Shown in pieces: positions 7,330-16,543 of a stretch of 64,000 nucleotides of DNA (its first letter is position 1; each line of letters starts with the position of its first letter). The position numbers and the translations under genes were made by a program. A model generated the notes under the pieces. The model did not search any database, was not told the DNA's origin, and was given only the letters and a program-made list of their open reading frames with translations. Source of the DNA: an uncultured Clostridia bacterium (GTDB taxonomy: Bacteria; Bacillota; Clostridia; Christensenellales; Borkfalkiaceae); the NCBI GenBank assembly GCA_947627565.1, contig CANQWO010000001.1:87172-151171 (forward strand), in the 5' to 3' direction.

Positions 7330-10173
7330 TCAGCGCTTATTATGCTTGCCCGGGACCTGTTTGGGATCGGGGGCTTGCGGATTCCCCTGCGGCTGTACCG
7401 GGCCCGTCTTTTGGGGATCGGGCGCCGCGGCAGCATCCTTCTGCTTCGGCTCCTTGTTTTTGCGGCCGAACAGCCGCTCGAACAATCCCGCCTTCTGCGT
7501 CGCGTTAAATTCCGTGACAAAATCGGCGACGGGCTTCGAGGGATCCTGTCCCTGCACGTCCTCCAGCAACTGCTTCTTTTTGCCGCCGCGGAAACTGTCG
7601 AGGCAGGCAAACGTGAATTGCTTGATGTCGTCCTTCAGGGGATCCGGAGGCATTATGCCGCCGCGCGGGTCTCTCTTCGCAGGCGCATTCTTGTACGCGG
7701 CGTATATGATCAGGGACTTCATGAGATTTTCGACGTCCACTTTGGTCTTGTCCATCGCCTCAATGAAGGCCTTCTGGAATCCCTTGATCCTGAGAAGCTG
7801 GTAGATCGCGAGATTGAACGCGTCCTCGGGCTTCAGCGACATGCAGAGCAGCCCGTCCGCCAACAGAAGCACGCGGTCGGTATAGTTGTTGACAAAGCTC
7901 TCATATTGCGACATCGTCTGAAGACACGGGTAGGTGGATTGGCCCTTCCCCGCGAGCTGCGCGACCTCTTCGTACTTCGCGTTGTTCGCCTCGGCTTCCG
8001 CATTGTTCCCGAACGGCTTTTTCTTCACCTGGTAGCGCTCCGTCGGCATCGACATGCCCTGCTGGGCGACAAAGTAGGCGTCAATGGGAATATTCCATTG
8101 CTGCGCGGAGTGGAAGAGATTTTGATATTCTCTCGTAAGGGAGGCGTCTTTGAGACTGCTCTCGATCTCTTTCGGACCGGCTTTCGCGACCGTATAGCCA
8201 TAGAACTTCTCCACGATCCACCGGTCCACCTTGTTGTCGATGAGCCAGATCTCCGTGAACAGCGACACGGCATCGCGGGTCTTATTGCCCACAACGCCCG
8301 CAAAGTAGCGGTCAAGCTGCCTTGCAAAGTTGTTCTCGGGGTCTCTGTGTTGGAGATAATACTCTCTGTAGTATTTGAGAAGGCCGTCCCGCGTGACGGT
8401 GCTGTTTGCGAAAATATACCGCTCCATCTCCGAGAAGAACTCCGCAAGTGCGGGATCTCCGCGGAGCAGCTTGTCCGCAGCGGAAAATTCCGCGGCCTCG
8501 CCGCAGAAGTTATAGTACACTTTCACCATCTCCTCGTTGCGGCCGGCAAGCAGATAATTCTTCATATAATACGCCGCCGTGGAAGCATTCCCGCAGAGCA
8601 TGCGGACGAGAGACAGGAACCAGTTGCGGTCGAGGTTCGCATAGCCCTTGGACGTCAGCGCGTCCATGCAGCACTTCGCGAGGTCGAATTGATTTGCATT
8701 GTGCGCCCGCGCGCATGCGAAGAGCTTATCGACCTTCTCGCGGTCTCTCTGCCCCGCGTAAGCGGCGATGACGTTCTTGAGGAACGCGTCCGCACCGGAA
8801 AGCTCCGGACGGAAATCATAGACGCCCGCAAAGAGCAGGTAAACTTTATTGAAAGAATTGCCGTTTGCCTCAAGATATGCCTTCCCGGAATCCTGCGCGA
8901 AGTGCGCGGTCACGAAATCCTTGAAGGGATAGGGAATGACGCGCTTGAATCCGTCGACATAGGCCTCCGGAGCCGCCGCCGTCTGCGCATACGTGTTGAA
9001 ATAGTAGTCGACGACGGCGCGCTTGTTCTGCGCGTTCATGAGACGGTAGAGCGACGTGCAGAAATTCTTGAGCCCGTCGCCCTGCGGATAGTCGTTCCGG
9101 ACGATGCGGAGCGCCATCGCGTCGGCAAATCCGTTTGCGTCGAATCCGTGATATTTGAGGGCGTCCTCATAGGCCGTTACCAATTCGTCGAGAGTGAAGG
9201 CGTAGTCCCCTTTCAGCAGACGGCAGACCGCCGTTGCGCGGTCGGGGGTCAGGCCGGTCTCCTTGACGACCAACGAAATGCGGTCGGCAAATTCCAAAGC
9301 CTGGCGGGCATCCACCGCAAGCAGATCGACGACAGCGGAGACATAGGCGCCCGGCGTAACCGTCGTGAGCGTGTTGCTCTTGAAATCGAAGACGAGCGCG
9401 CCGGACAACTGTTTCTGGCGGTAGTCGATGACGGCGAGGCCGTCTCCCGCGACCGAAGAGATCAGCGGGCGCACATCGGGCGTGATGCGCACGTTGACGT
9501 TCTTATCCTCGGGCGATGCGAGAATGAACGTCAGCTTTTTCACGAGGCTGCCGGGAAGCGCAAGCGTGGCCGCCCGGTACCAAAGCGGAAGATTGGCGGG
9601 CTCGTCGTTCAGATAGATGGGCTTGCCCGCGTCCATGTTGTCGATCACGGCCTGTACGAGCAATTTGAGCGACTCCTTTCTCCCGGGCGCGCTCAAAAAC
9701 GTGCGGATCTCCGCCTCGGAGATCGCCTGCGACGTCGGGATCTCGACCTGCGGGAGCGGAGGCGGATTGGTCGCGCGCCATTCCTCGAGCGTCAGATCGC
9801 GGCGGAAGAGATCGGACCGGATAAACGTGGCGGGTTTGAATGCGGAGTCTTCCCCGAAGATGAATGCGTGGATGAGATAGTTCCCCATTCTCCCCTGGTT
9901 TTCAAATCCCTTATACTCGTGTCCGATATAGACGGACTGGGCAATGCAATATCTTCCGGTCGGCAGACGGAAATAAGCGAATACGCGCGGAAACAGCGTC
10001 TCGATCTCCTGTTCCGTCGGCTCATACGGTAAGCCATTCGGAGCACGGTACTTCATCATGAGAGAGATCACGGCCTCTTCTTCGCTCGTGACGTCAGCCG
10101 ATTTGGAATACAGGCTGAAACCGAAATTCGGTGCATTTTTCCATGATGTATAAATGTACTGACTTGCTTTCAT
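7330..10173 (-). CDS. Large GTPase-associated (GAP1-like) protein
   Basis: A 947-residue soluble protein. The first 130 residues (QYIYTSWKNAPNFGFSLYSK, later PTEQEIETLFPRVFAYFRL and GRMGNYLIHAFIFG) have the pattern of the N-terminal domain of GTPase-associated protein 1: an opening Y-T-S strand, a PT-EEI-FP segment and a G-RxGNYxxH motif. This is recalled family knowledge, not a search. The middle (about 150-800) is a long alpha-helical array. The last 60 residues are basic and proline-rich (KKPKQKDAAAAPDPQ region), likely disordered. It lies nine bases after the soluble GTPase gene (10183-11292), the pairing expected of GAP1 with its GTPase. It is probably the scaffold or adaptor through which the GTPase acts. 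Confidence 0.75.
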   Translation of the reverse strand: MKASQYIYTSWKNAPNFGFSLYSKSADVTSEEEAVISLMMKYRAPNGLPYEPTEQEIETLFPRVFAYFRLPTGRYCIAQSVYIGHEYKGFENQGRMGNYLIHAFIFGEDSAFKPATFIRSDLFRRDLTLEEWRATNPPPLPQVEIPTSQAISEAEIRTFLSAPGRKESLKLLVQAVIDNMDAGKPIYLNDEPANLPLWYRAATLALPGSLVKKLTFILASPEDKNVNVRITPDVRPLISSVAGDGLAVIDYRQKQLSGALVFDFKSNTLTTVTPGAYVSAVVDLLAVDARQALEFADRISLVVKETGLTPDRATAVCRLLKGDYAFTLDELVTAYEDALKYHGFDANGFADAMALRIVRNDYPQGDGLKNFCTSLYRLMNAQNKRAVVDYYFNTYAQTAAAPEAYVDGFKRVIPYPFKDFVTAHFAQDSGKAYLEANGNSFNKVYLLFAGVYDFRPELSGADAFLKNVIAAYAGQRDREKVDKLFACARAHNANQFDLAKCCMDALTSKGYANLDRNWFLSLVRMLCGNASTAAYYMKNYLLAGRNEEMVKVYYNFCGEAAEFSAADKLLRGDPALAEFFSEMERYIFANSTVTRDGLLKYYREYYLQHRDPENNFARQLDRYFAGVVGNKTRDAVSLFTEIWLIDNKVDRWIVEKFYGYTVAKAGPKEIESSLKDASLTREYQNLFHSAQQWNIPIDAYFVAQQGMSMPTERYQVKKKPFGNNAEAEANNAKYEEVAQLAGKGQSTYPCLQTMSQYESFVNNYTDRVLLLADGLLCMSLKPEDAFNLAIYQLLRIKGFQKAFIEAMDKTKVDVENLMKSLIIYAAYKNAPAKRDPRGGIMPPDPLKDDIKQFTFACLDSFRGGKKKQLLEDVQGQDPSKPVADFVTEFNATQKAGLFERLFGRKNKEPKQKDAAAAPDPQKTGPVQPQGNPQAPDPKQVPGKHNKR

Positions 10174-10182
10174 AGCAACCTC

Positions 10183-11292
10183 CTATTTTACTGTTGGAAT
10201 ATATTTGTTGACGGAAAGCAACCAAAGCAACGGGTCGAGAACACGCCTCGGGCTGATGCGCGACGACAGGTTGTTCCCCGAAGGGACGTTGCCCAGCGAC
10301 GACACGCCGAAGAACGAACATTTCTCGAAGTTGTGGATGAGGACCAGAAGCTCCTCGTCGAGCCAGTTGACAATGAGCGTCTCCATCTCTTTCTGGCAGT
10401 TTTCATAGTCCGATTGGACAAAGACGCCGCGCTTCAAATGCTCGGATTCCTCCCGAAGGCAGCTTCCCTCCGGCAGGATATCGAACTTCTCGAGCGCGTC
10501 GATCTTGGTAAACACGACGGCAAGCGGGATCTTGATCGTCCCCTTGATGTTCTTCACCTGTCGGATGTTATCGACCACGCGGTTCAGAACGACGTTGATG
10601 TCCGTATTCTTGTTGGGCAGGTCCATCTTGCCCTGCAATTGGTCGCGGATCGAGGAGACCTGCAGCGGGTCGAGGAGCAGAATGATGCCCTTCGAGTTGG
10701 GAATATAGCGGTTGAAGACCACCATGTTGTCCTGGCTGTCGAGATTTTCGCCCGCGGTATCATAGAACGTCAGCGCCGCGGACTTTGCGATGCGGTTCTT
10801 CTTGTCGAGGAAGCGCAACGGGAAGATGAGCGGCGGGATCTCGCCGGCGTCCGTCGAATTGACGACGACGTTATGGTTGAAGAGCGGATCGTAGTAATAC
10901 GCGTCGTAATACTTCTTGGATTCCTCGCTGCTCGTGATGGAGAGCATGCAATTATATTTGATCGACATCTTCTTGCGGATCTCGTTGACGAGGACGCCGA
11001 TATAATTGGACTTCCCCGAAGCCTTGGCGCCGAGAAGCGCGATGGGCAAACTGGAATCCTCGAGGAAATCGCGCGGGATGAGCTTATCGACCGTGGGGCA
11101 ATAGAGCAATTTGCTGGCCTCTTTGCAGCCCATGCATGCGCTCTTGCGGTTGGTCGGGATCCAGCCCGCCGCGTCTTTGACGACTCCTTTCCGGCATACC
11201 GCGCTGGTCCCGTTGATCGAATATGTGCATTTTACGCCGCAATCCGTTAAAGAATGTTCCGCATAACAATACGGACAAGTGAATTTTGCCAT
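10183..11292 (-). CDS. Zinc-ribbon GTPase, DO-GTPase-like
   Basis: A 369-residue protein. An N-terminal cysteine-rich region (Cys 6, 9, 18, 22, 33, 53, 56, 65; CPYC, MGC) probably binds zinc. A GTPase domain follows with G1 GAKASGKS (88-95), G3 DTAGE (178-182, in ALTFYDTAGENLDS) and G4 TKID (262-265). Unlike copies A and B there is no membrane segment. It shares with them the IDPL/LLDPLQV-type strand after G3, so all three are likely one superfamily. Start ATG 11292 follows weak purines. It is 31 bases after the J-like/zinc-ribbon gene and nine before the GAP1-like gene. The DTAGE motif argues for a hydrolytic switch rather than a motor ATPase. Confidence 0.85.
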   Translation of the reverse strand: MAKFTCPYCYAEHSLTDCGVKCTYSINGTSAVCRKGVVKDAAGWIPTNRKSACMGCKEASKLLYCPTVDKLIPRDFLEDSSLPIALLGAKASGKSNYIGVLVNEIRKKMSIKYNCMLSITSSEESKKYYDAYYYDPLFNHNVVVNSTDAGEIPPLIFPLRFLDKKNRIAKSAALTFYDTAGENLDSQDNMVVFNRYIPNSKGIILLLDPLQVSSIRDQLQGKMDLPNKNTDINVVLNRVVDNIRQVKNIKGTIKIPLAVVFTKIDALEKFDILPEGSCLREESEHLKRGVFVQSDYENCQKEMETLIVNWLDEELLVLIHNFEKCSFFGVSSLGNVPSGNNLSSRISPRRVLDPLLWLLSVNKYIPTVK

Positions 11293-11323
11293 GGTGTAAT
11301 GACCTCTTAAACGATACTTTTGC

Positions 11324-14300
11324 TTACAAATGGATCACTTCTTTGAGCTGGACATACCCCGTGTTTTCATCCGCGGGGAAGAGTGCGAAACTCATGTCGC
11401 GCGCCATCGGCGGGACCGTGAGCGTGAGCTTTGCCGAATAATCTTTGCTGAATAATCCCTTCTTGAGCGGCATCTTCACGATCTTTTCCACGAGTTCGCC
11501 GCGGCTCTTGTTGAGCGGCTTGGGAGAACCGCGCATCAAAAGCATATCGGGCACTTCGGCCTCGGAATCGGCCGCAAATTTGATGGAGACCTTGAACGGC
11601 TTCATGGGATTGGCGGTATATTCCATACAGAATTTCACCGTCATCCGGTCGCGCTGGCAGATCACCTCTTCGAGGCGCTCGCCGTTCGTGACGGACGTCC
11701 TTCCGCCCAGCGCAACTTCGGTAAATACCGTCACATAGTAACTGATATTGCGCTTTAAGCTGAGCTTGATCCCGCCCGTGCTCTTAAATTCCGAAGCGGA
11801 GATCTTGATGGTATCGGCGGGGTCGGTGAGTTCGCTGACATATCCCCGCTCGCTGATCTTTGCAATGACGTTGACGCAGCTCGGGTGCAAATTCCCGCTC
11901 ACGATCCCGCCCGTATTGTCGCTCTTATAGCTCAGATCGCGGACGCCGCAGATGCTGTTGACTTCCACGGGCGGCGCGACGATGTAGAGCTGGTCGTTGG
12001 AGACGAGCGGATAGACGTAGCCGACGACGTCTTGCGGCAACACAAAGGACATCTGGTCGCCGAGGAAGCTGACCGTCAACTCCTTGGCGCCCTTCATCAT
12101 CTCGCTGTATCCGGCGATCTGAAGCAACGTGTCGGTGCGGCAAGCCAACTTCTGCGGAGAGAAGAGGAGATGCAACGTCCCCGTATCCGCCTTCGCGGCA
12201 AAGGAATATTCGCAGCCGGAGAGCCGTTTGACGGTAACGCCCGTGATGGGCTTGAGCATCTCGAAGGTCTTGAAACAGCGGGACACGCCCTTGGAGTAGA
12301 ACGTCTGGCCCGCGATCTCGTATTTGCAGAGGATGAGATAGCTGTATTCCCCCATCACCGCGTCGGCGAATCCATCCTTGGCGACGTTCTTCACCGCTTC
12401 GCCGTCGCCTGCGCGCTGCGGCGCCACGGGGCCCTTCTGCCGCCAGACCTGGATCTCTTTGACGTTGTCGGGAGCATCCCACTTGACCGCGATCTTGCCC
12501 TCGATCATCTCCTGCCGCAAATTCGTGATGTCGCTGAATATCTGGACCGGCGTCCGGCAGACGGCGACGGGAGAATTGACGCCCGCGCGCGTCGCATAGA
12601 CGCCGTAGTAATACCGCGTCGCGGAGGAGACCGATTTATCCTCGAAGAAGTCGATGGAGAGGAAGCTCGCGACCACGCTGCCGTCCTCCGCATTGGCGGG
12701 CATCGAGCCGACTTTGCGGATCACGGAATAGGTCGTTCCGCTGCGCGAGGGCGAGAGCTGCCACATCAGACGGACGGAACTGCCGCCCAATTCGAAACGG
12801 ACGTTGAGGGGCGGCTTGGGCGGATACTGCGCGATGAACAGCCGGGCTTCGTTGAAGTCCGCGCACAGTTCCAAGGCGCGCATCGCGGCCGCCGCGGCCT
12901 GGTCGTCGTTGTTTGCGGCGATCGCGGCCCGCGCGTTTTGCAGTTCCGTGCGCGCGCGGGAGATGACCGCCTCGATGTCCGCCGCGATCTTGGCCGTGTC
13001 GGCGGGACGGTATGACGGGAAAGAACGCTTGACGTTTTCGATCGCGTTCTTGGCCTGGATATAATTCTTTTCGGCAATAAACTTCTTCACGCCCTCGATC
13101 GCGGCGCGGTATTTGTTGCCGATCGTCTCTTCGATGTTTTTGCGCTTGGAGAGCTCGGCTTCGTATTCCGCGACCTTCTTGAAGATCGTAGAATTGGGGA
13201 AGCGCTTGTAATCGCGGACGATATTCTTGATGGACGAGAGATTCATCTCGACGGCCGAAAGATCGCAATCGGGCGCAAGCAACATGCGATCGAGCTGCGC
13301 CGTCGTCTTCGTGAACTGTTCCTTGCCCTGATAGGAGGCGCCGCAGGCGGCGCAGAGCTTGGATTTCATCGTAAACGACATCTTGCCGCCGCAGTTCCAG
13401 CACAGGATCTCGAACGGTTTTCCGCAGTGCGGGCAGACTTTCGCGCCCGCCTCATAGATCTTTCCGCAGTCGGGATACGGGCAGATCTCGAGGTCCTTTA
13501 CGCCCGTCCCCTCTTTATCGCCGCCGGCGACCGTCAACGCATACGCTTTCAGGCCCGCGCCGAGCATGACCTCGACGGAATCGATGCTGCGGCCCAACGT
13601 GTCCATGATGATCTGCGCGAAATTATAGAACTCGTTCAAAGAGATGGATTTTGCGCCGTATTGCTTGCGGAGCGCAAACTGCTTCCAGATCTTATCGCGC
13701 AGTTTGATATAGTCATTGTAGTGGCCGCGCGCCTCTTTGACAAGCAAAATCGTCTCTACGTCGCCGCAGAGAGTCTTTCCGAGCGTTCGGGCGCTTCGGT
13801 CCCCTTTCGCCATGTATTCGTTGTACGCCTTTTGCTTCGCCGCATTGATGTCCGCCTCCGACGCATTCGGCGAAACGCCGAGAAATTCGTAGAGCGTGGA
13901 CATGCGCAACGAAGATTGCAGCGAATCGGAAATGCGGTCGAAATCTTTGAACGGGATCTTGACACCCGCGATGTCGTCAATATATTTGACGGAGCCGTTT
14001 CCGATAAACGCCAAGACCTCTTTTTCCAACTCGGGGAACGTATAATACTGCGCCTCTTTGTTGGCGTTGTTTCTCAGCGTCTGCAATTCGCTCTTGAAGA
14101 TCATGCCGTTGTTGAGGGCAATGTTCTTCACAAGGTCCATCATCTCATTGAGCTTGAACCGGACGGCGGCGTCGGCCTCCTGCTTGCGCAGATTGCCGTC
14201 GTGCATGACCGTCTCCATGTCTGCGGTGAGCGCCTTGAGACGCTCGCCGTAGGCATTGTCGTCGGTGATGGCCTTGATGTCTGCGATCGCCTTGTCGATG

Positions 14301-14395
14301 ACCTTGACATTGGTCTCTTTCGCGCTCAGTTTGAGCGCGATGAAGTAATTGAAATTGGGGGAACTGCGTTCCTGTTGCGTTCTTGTTTCAGCCAT
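11324..14395 (-). CDS. Multidomain adaptor: degenerate J-like segment, zinc ribbons, FnIII-like domains
   Basis: A 1023-residue protein. Residues 1-160 are helical. About 166-232 resembles a DnaJ domain (STLYEFLGVSPNASEADINA), but the HPD tripeptide that stimulates Hsp70 ATPase is absent where it should be (EYMAKGDRSAR). Residues 305-351 hold three zinc-ribbon half-sites (CPYPDC, CPHCGK, CWNCGG, CAACG). A coiled-coil/TPR-like helical part (360-520) follows. Then come two or more beta-sandwich domains with fibronectin-III character (from about 528, PPLNVRFELGGSSVRLMWQL; the second from about 625) and further beta domains to the end. It sits directly downstream of two Hsp70 genes, so it is probably their J-type adaptor, presenting targets through the ribbons or FnIII domains. 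Confidence 0.75.
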   Translation of the reverse strand: MAETRTQQERSSPNFNYFIALKLSAKETNVKVIDKAIADIKAITDDNAYGERLKALTADMETVMHDGNLRKQEADAAVRFKLNEMMDLVKNIALNNGMIFKSELQTLRNNANKEAQYYTFPELEKEVLAFIGNGSVKYIDDIAGVKIPFKDFDRISDSLQSSLRMSTLYEFLGVSPNASEADINAAKQKAYNEYMAKGDRSARTLGKTLCGDVETILLVKEARGHYNDYIKLRDKIWKQFALRKQYGAKSISLNEFYNFAQIIMDTLGRSIDSVEVMLGAGLKAYALTVAGGDKEGTGVKDLEICPYPDCGKIYEAGAKVCPHCGKPFEILCWNCGGKMSFTMKSKLCAACGASYQGKEQFTKTTAQLDRMLLAPDCDLSAVEMNLSSIKNIVRDYKRFPNSTIFKKVAEYEAELSKRKNIEETIGNKYRAAIEGVKKFIAEKNYIQAKNAIENVKRSFPSYRPADTAKIAADIEAVISRARTELQNARAAIAANNDDQAAAAAMRALELCADFNEARLFIAQYPPKPPLNVRFELGGSSVRLMWQLSPSRSGTTYSVIRKVGSMPANAEDGSVVASFLSIDFFEDKSVSSATRYYYGVYATRAGVNSPVAVCRTPVQIFSDITNLRQEMIEGKIAVKWDAPDNVKEIQVWRQKGPVAPQRAGDGEAVKNVAKDGFADAVMGEYSYLILCKYEIAGQTFYSKGVSRCFKTFEMLKPITGVTVKRLSGCEYSFAAKADTGTLHLLFSPQKLACRTDTLLQIAGYSEMMKGAKELTVSFLGDQMSFVLPQDVVGYVYPLVSNDQLYIVAPPVEVNSICGVRDLSYKSDNTGGIVSGNLHPSCVNVIAKISERGYVSELTDPADTIKISASEFKSTGGIKLSLKRNISYYVTVFTEVALGGRTSVTNGERLEEVICQRDRMTVKFCMEYTANPMKPFKVSIKFAADSEAEVPDMLLMRGSPKPLNKSRGELVEKIVKMPLKKGLFSKDYSAKLTLTVPPMARDMSFALFPADENTGYVQLKEVIHL

Positions 14396-14420
14396 ATAAA
14401 AATCCCGTTATGCGTTGCTA

Positions 14421-16505
14421 TCAGCCGAGCGAAGTGAAACTGCCCGAGGACTCCGTCGCGATGCCGTCCGCGATCTCGCGGAACGTCGCGACCAATTTGC
14501 TGAGATCGATCTTCTTTGCTTCGCCGGGAGACGCGATCTTGCGCAAAAAGTCGTAGTCCGCATCGCCGACGCCGATCGCATAGATCTTTACGCCGTCGGC
14601 CTTCAGCCTGTCGGCGCTCCGGATGGCGTCGTCCTGATGGAACCATTCGCCGTCGGTCAAAACGACGAGGATGCGGTTGGCATCCGTCTTGCGCTTTTCT
14701 CTGCGGTAGAAGTCGAGCGGATCCGCCGATGTGCCGCCGTCTGCATCCAGACGCCGGACCGCCGCGGAAACTTCGCTCTTCTTCGCCTCTTTGCACAGCC
14801 AACTGCTGGAATTTGCAAAGCTGATGACGGACGTTTTCGCGTCTTCGCCGAGCTGGGCGACAAACTCCAGAATGGATTTTTTGGCTTCATCGATGGGCGC
14901 GCCGTACATACTGCCCGAGGTATCGATCGCGAACGCGACGTCGACCTGCGCCTTCTTTGCCGCTTCCTCCTTTTCGCGGAGGAGCCGGGCGATGATGTCT
15001 GCGATGCTCTCCGTTACGGCGGATTTCTCCACCTTGAGCGCAGTGCCGTCGGAGAGGCTGCCCGTGACTTCGACCACGCCGTTTTGGTCGTAGAGGAAGT
15101 TGATCGTGAAGTTGTTTTTCTCTCCGCGCTTCATGCCGGATACGACATATTTATAGAGCAACGTGCAGTCGTAGGGCGAAGTGGATTCCCCTTGCAGGAC
15201 GAAGACTTGCAATTTGTCGCCGCCGAAGTTATAGCTCTTGCCGTAAGGGACGCCCACGTTGCTGTTCTTCTTGATGATGATACTGTTGATGATATTCTTG
15301 CCGTCTGCGGTAAACGCGAGCATGCCGAGCCCGTGCGAGGTGACGTCGCGGATGCTGCCGCTGTCGATCGTGAGGGAGATCGGACCGCTTGCGCCGCTGC
15401 TCTTCGCCGCGCCGCCGCCCATCGAGAGCGTGATGCTGCCCGCCACGCACAGATGCGCCTGCATGGCGGCGCCGGACGCGACGATGGTATCTACCTTGCT
15501 CCCGATCGTTCTCGGTTCCTTCCCGAATTTCTTGCGGATGGTATCGAGGACCTGCGGCATACGCGTGGAGCCGCCGACGAGCACGATCTCGTCGATGGAA
15601 TGCCAACCGAATCCGTTTCCGAGTTCTTCGAAACATTTTTCGGTGAGCATGATCGTCTCCGCCATCAAACGGCGCGTCTTCTCTTCAAACTCTTCGCGCG
15701 TGATGGTGTATTGCCCGCTGAATCCCTCGCTGCGCACGGTGACCGTCGTCGCGGGGACATTCGAGAGTTGCTTCTTCGCCTTTTCGCAACGGACCACGAG
15801 CTCGGTGTAATCCTCCTTGTTCGCGGCGATGTCGACGCCGAACTCGTCCTGAAACCGGTCGACGATCTCGTCGACGATGGTCTTATCCCAGTTGCGGCCG
15901 CCCAATTGGTGGTCGCCGTTGGTGGCGATGACGTCCACTTGCGCGCCGTCGATCTTGGCGATGGTGACGTCGAACGTGCCGCCGCCGAGGTCATAGACCA
16001 TGGCCGTCTTTTTGCCGCCGCCCGTAAGGCCATAGGCGATGATGGCGGCCGTCGGCTCGTTGATGATCTTGAGGACGTTGAAGCCCGCCTTTGTGCCCGC
16101 GCGGATGGTGGCCTGCCGCTGCGCTTCGTTGAAATACGCGGGAACGGTGATGACCGCGCCCGAAATATTCACGCCGTTGGCCTTTTCGACGGAAGTTTTG
16201 AGGTTTTTCAGGAAGACGCCCGAGAGCATCTCCGCATCGTAGCTCTTTCCGTCGAGCGTGCGGGCAAAATAGGGATCCCCCATCATGCTCTTATAGAACG
16301 CCGCGGCGTTGAGGTTCCCCGCCGCCTGCTGGTCCTTCGCTTCCTGCCCGATCAGAGTCTCGCCGTCCTCGATGCATACGACGGAGGGCGTGATCTCCTC
16401 ACCGATGTCATTTTTGAGGATCTCCACTTTGCCAGAAGCCGCATCGAACGTCGCGACGGCGGAGTAAGTCGTCCCCAAATCAATCCCAACATTGATCGTT
16501 TTCAT
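14421..16505 (-). CDS. Hsp70-like ATPase with C-terminal von Willebrand A domain
   Basis: A 694-residue protein. Residues 1-350 are a full Hsp70 nucleotide-binding domain: GIDLGTTYSAV (7-17), YDLGGGTFDVTIAKI (171-185), NEPTAAIIAYG (149-159) and VLVGGSTRMPQV (309-319). Residues 370-495 correspond to the beta substrate-binding domain. The helical lid is replaced by a vWA domain (520-690) with an intact MIDAS: DTSGS (528-532), Thr in GGTSADP (592) and Asp in LTDGE (618). It should thus bind ATP and a metal-dependent protein ligand. It lies 38 bases downstream of a second Hsp70 gene. vWA-Hsp70 fusions are rare; in conflict systems vWA proteins are often recruiters of effectors. Confidence 0.85.
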   Translation of the reverse strand: MKTINVGIDLGTTYSAVATFDAASGKVEILKNDIGEEITPSVVCIEDGETLIGQEAKDQQAAGNLNAAAFYKSMMGDPYFARTLDGKSYDAEMLSGVFLKNLKTSVEKANGVNISGAVITVPAYFNEAQRQATIRAGTKAGFNVLKIINEPTAAIIAYGLTGGGKKTAMVYDLGGGTFDVTIAKIDGAQVDVIATNGDHQLGGRNWDKTIVDEIVDRFQDEFGVDIAANKEDYTELVVRCEKAKKQLSNVPATTVTVRSEGFSGQYTITREEFEEKTRRLMAETIMLTEKCFEELGNGFGWHSIDEIVLVGGSTRMPQVLDTIRKKFGKEPRTIGSKVDTIVASGAAMQAHLCVAGSITLSMGGGAAKSSGASGPISLTIDSGSIRDVTSHGLGMLAFTADGKNIINSIIIKKNSNVGVPYGKSYNFGGDKLQVFVLQGESTSPYDCTLLYKYVVSGMKRGEKNNFTINFLYDQNGVVEVTGSLSDGTALKVEKSAVTESIADIIARLLREKEEAAKKAQVDVAFAIDTSGSMYGAPIDEAKKSILEFVAQLGEDAKTSVISFANSSSWLCKEAKKSEVSAAVRRLDADGGTSADPLDFYRREKRKTDANRILVVLTDGEWFHQDDAIRSADRLKADGVKIYAIGVGDADYDFLRKIASPGEAKKIDLSKLVATFREIADGIATESSGSFTSLG

Positions 16506-16543
16506 ATCTTTTTCCTATGCCGGCGATGCCGTTTCTGACGCGC

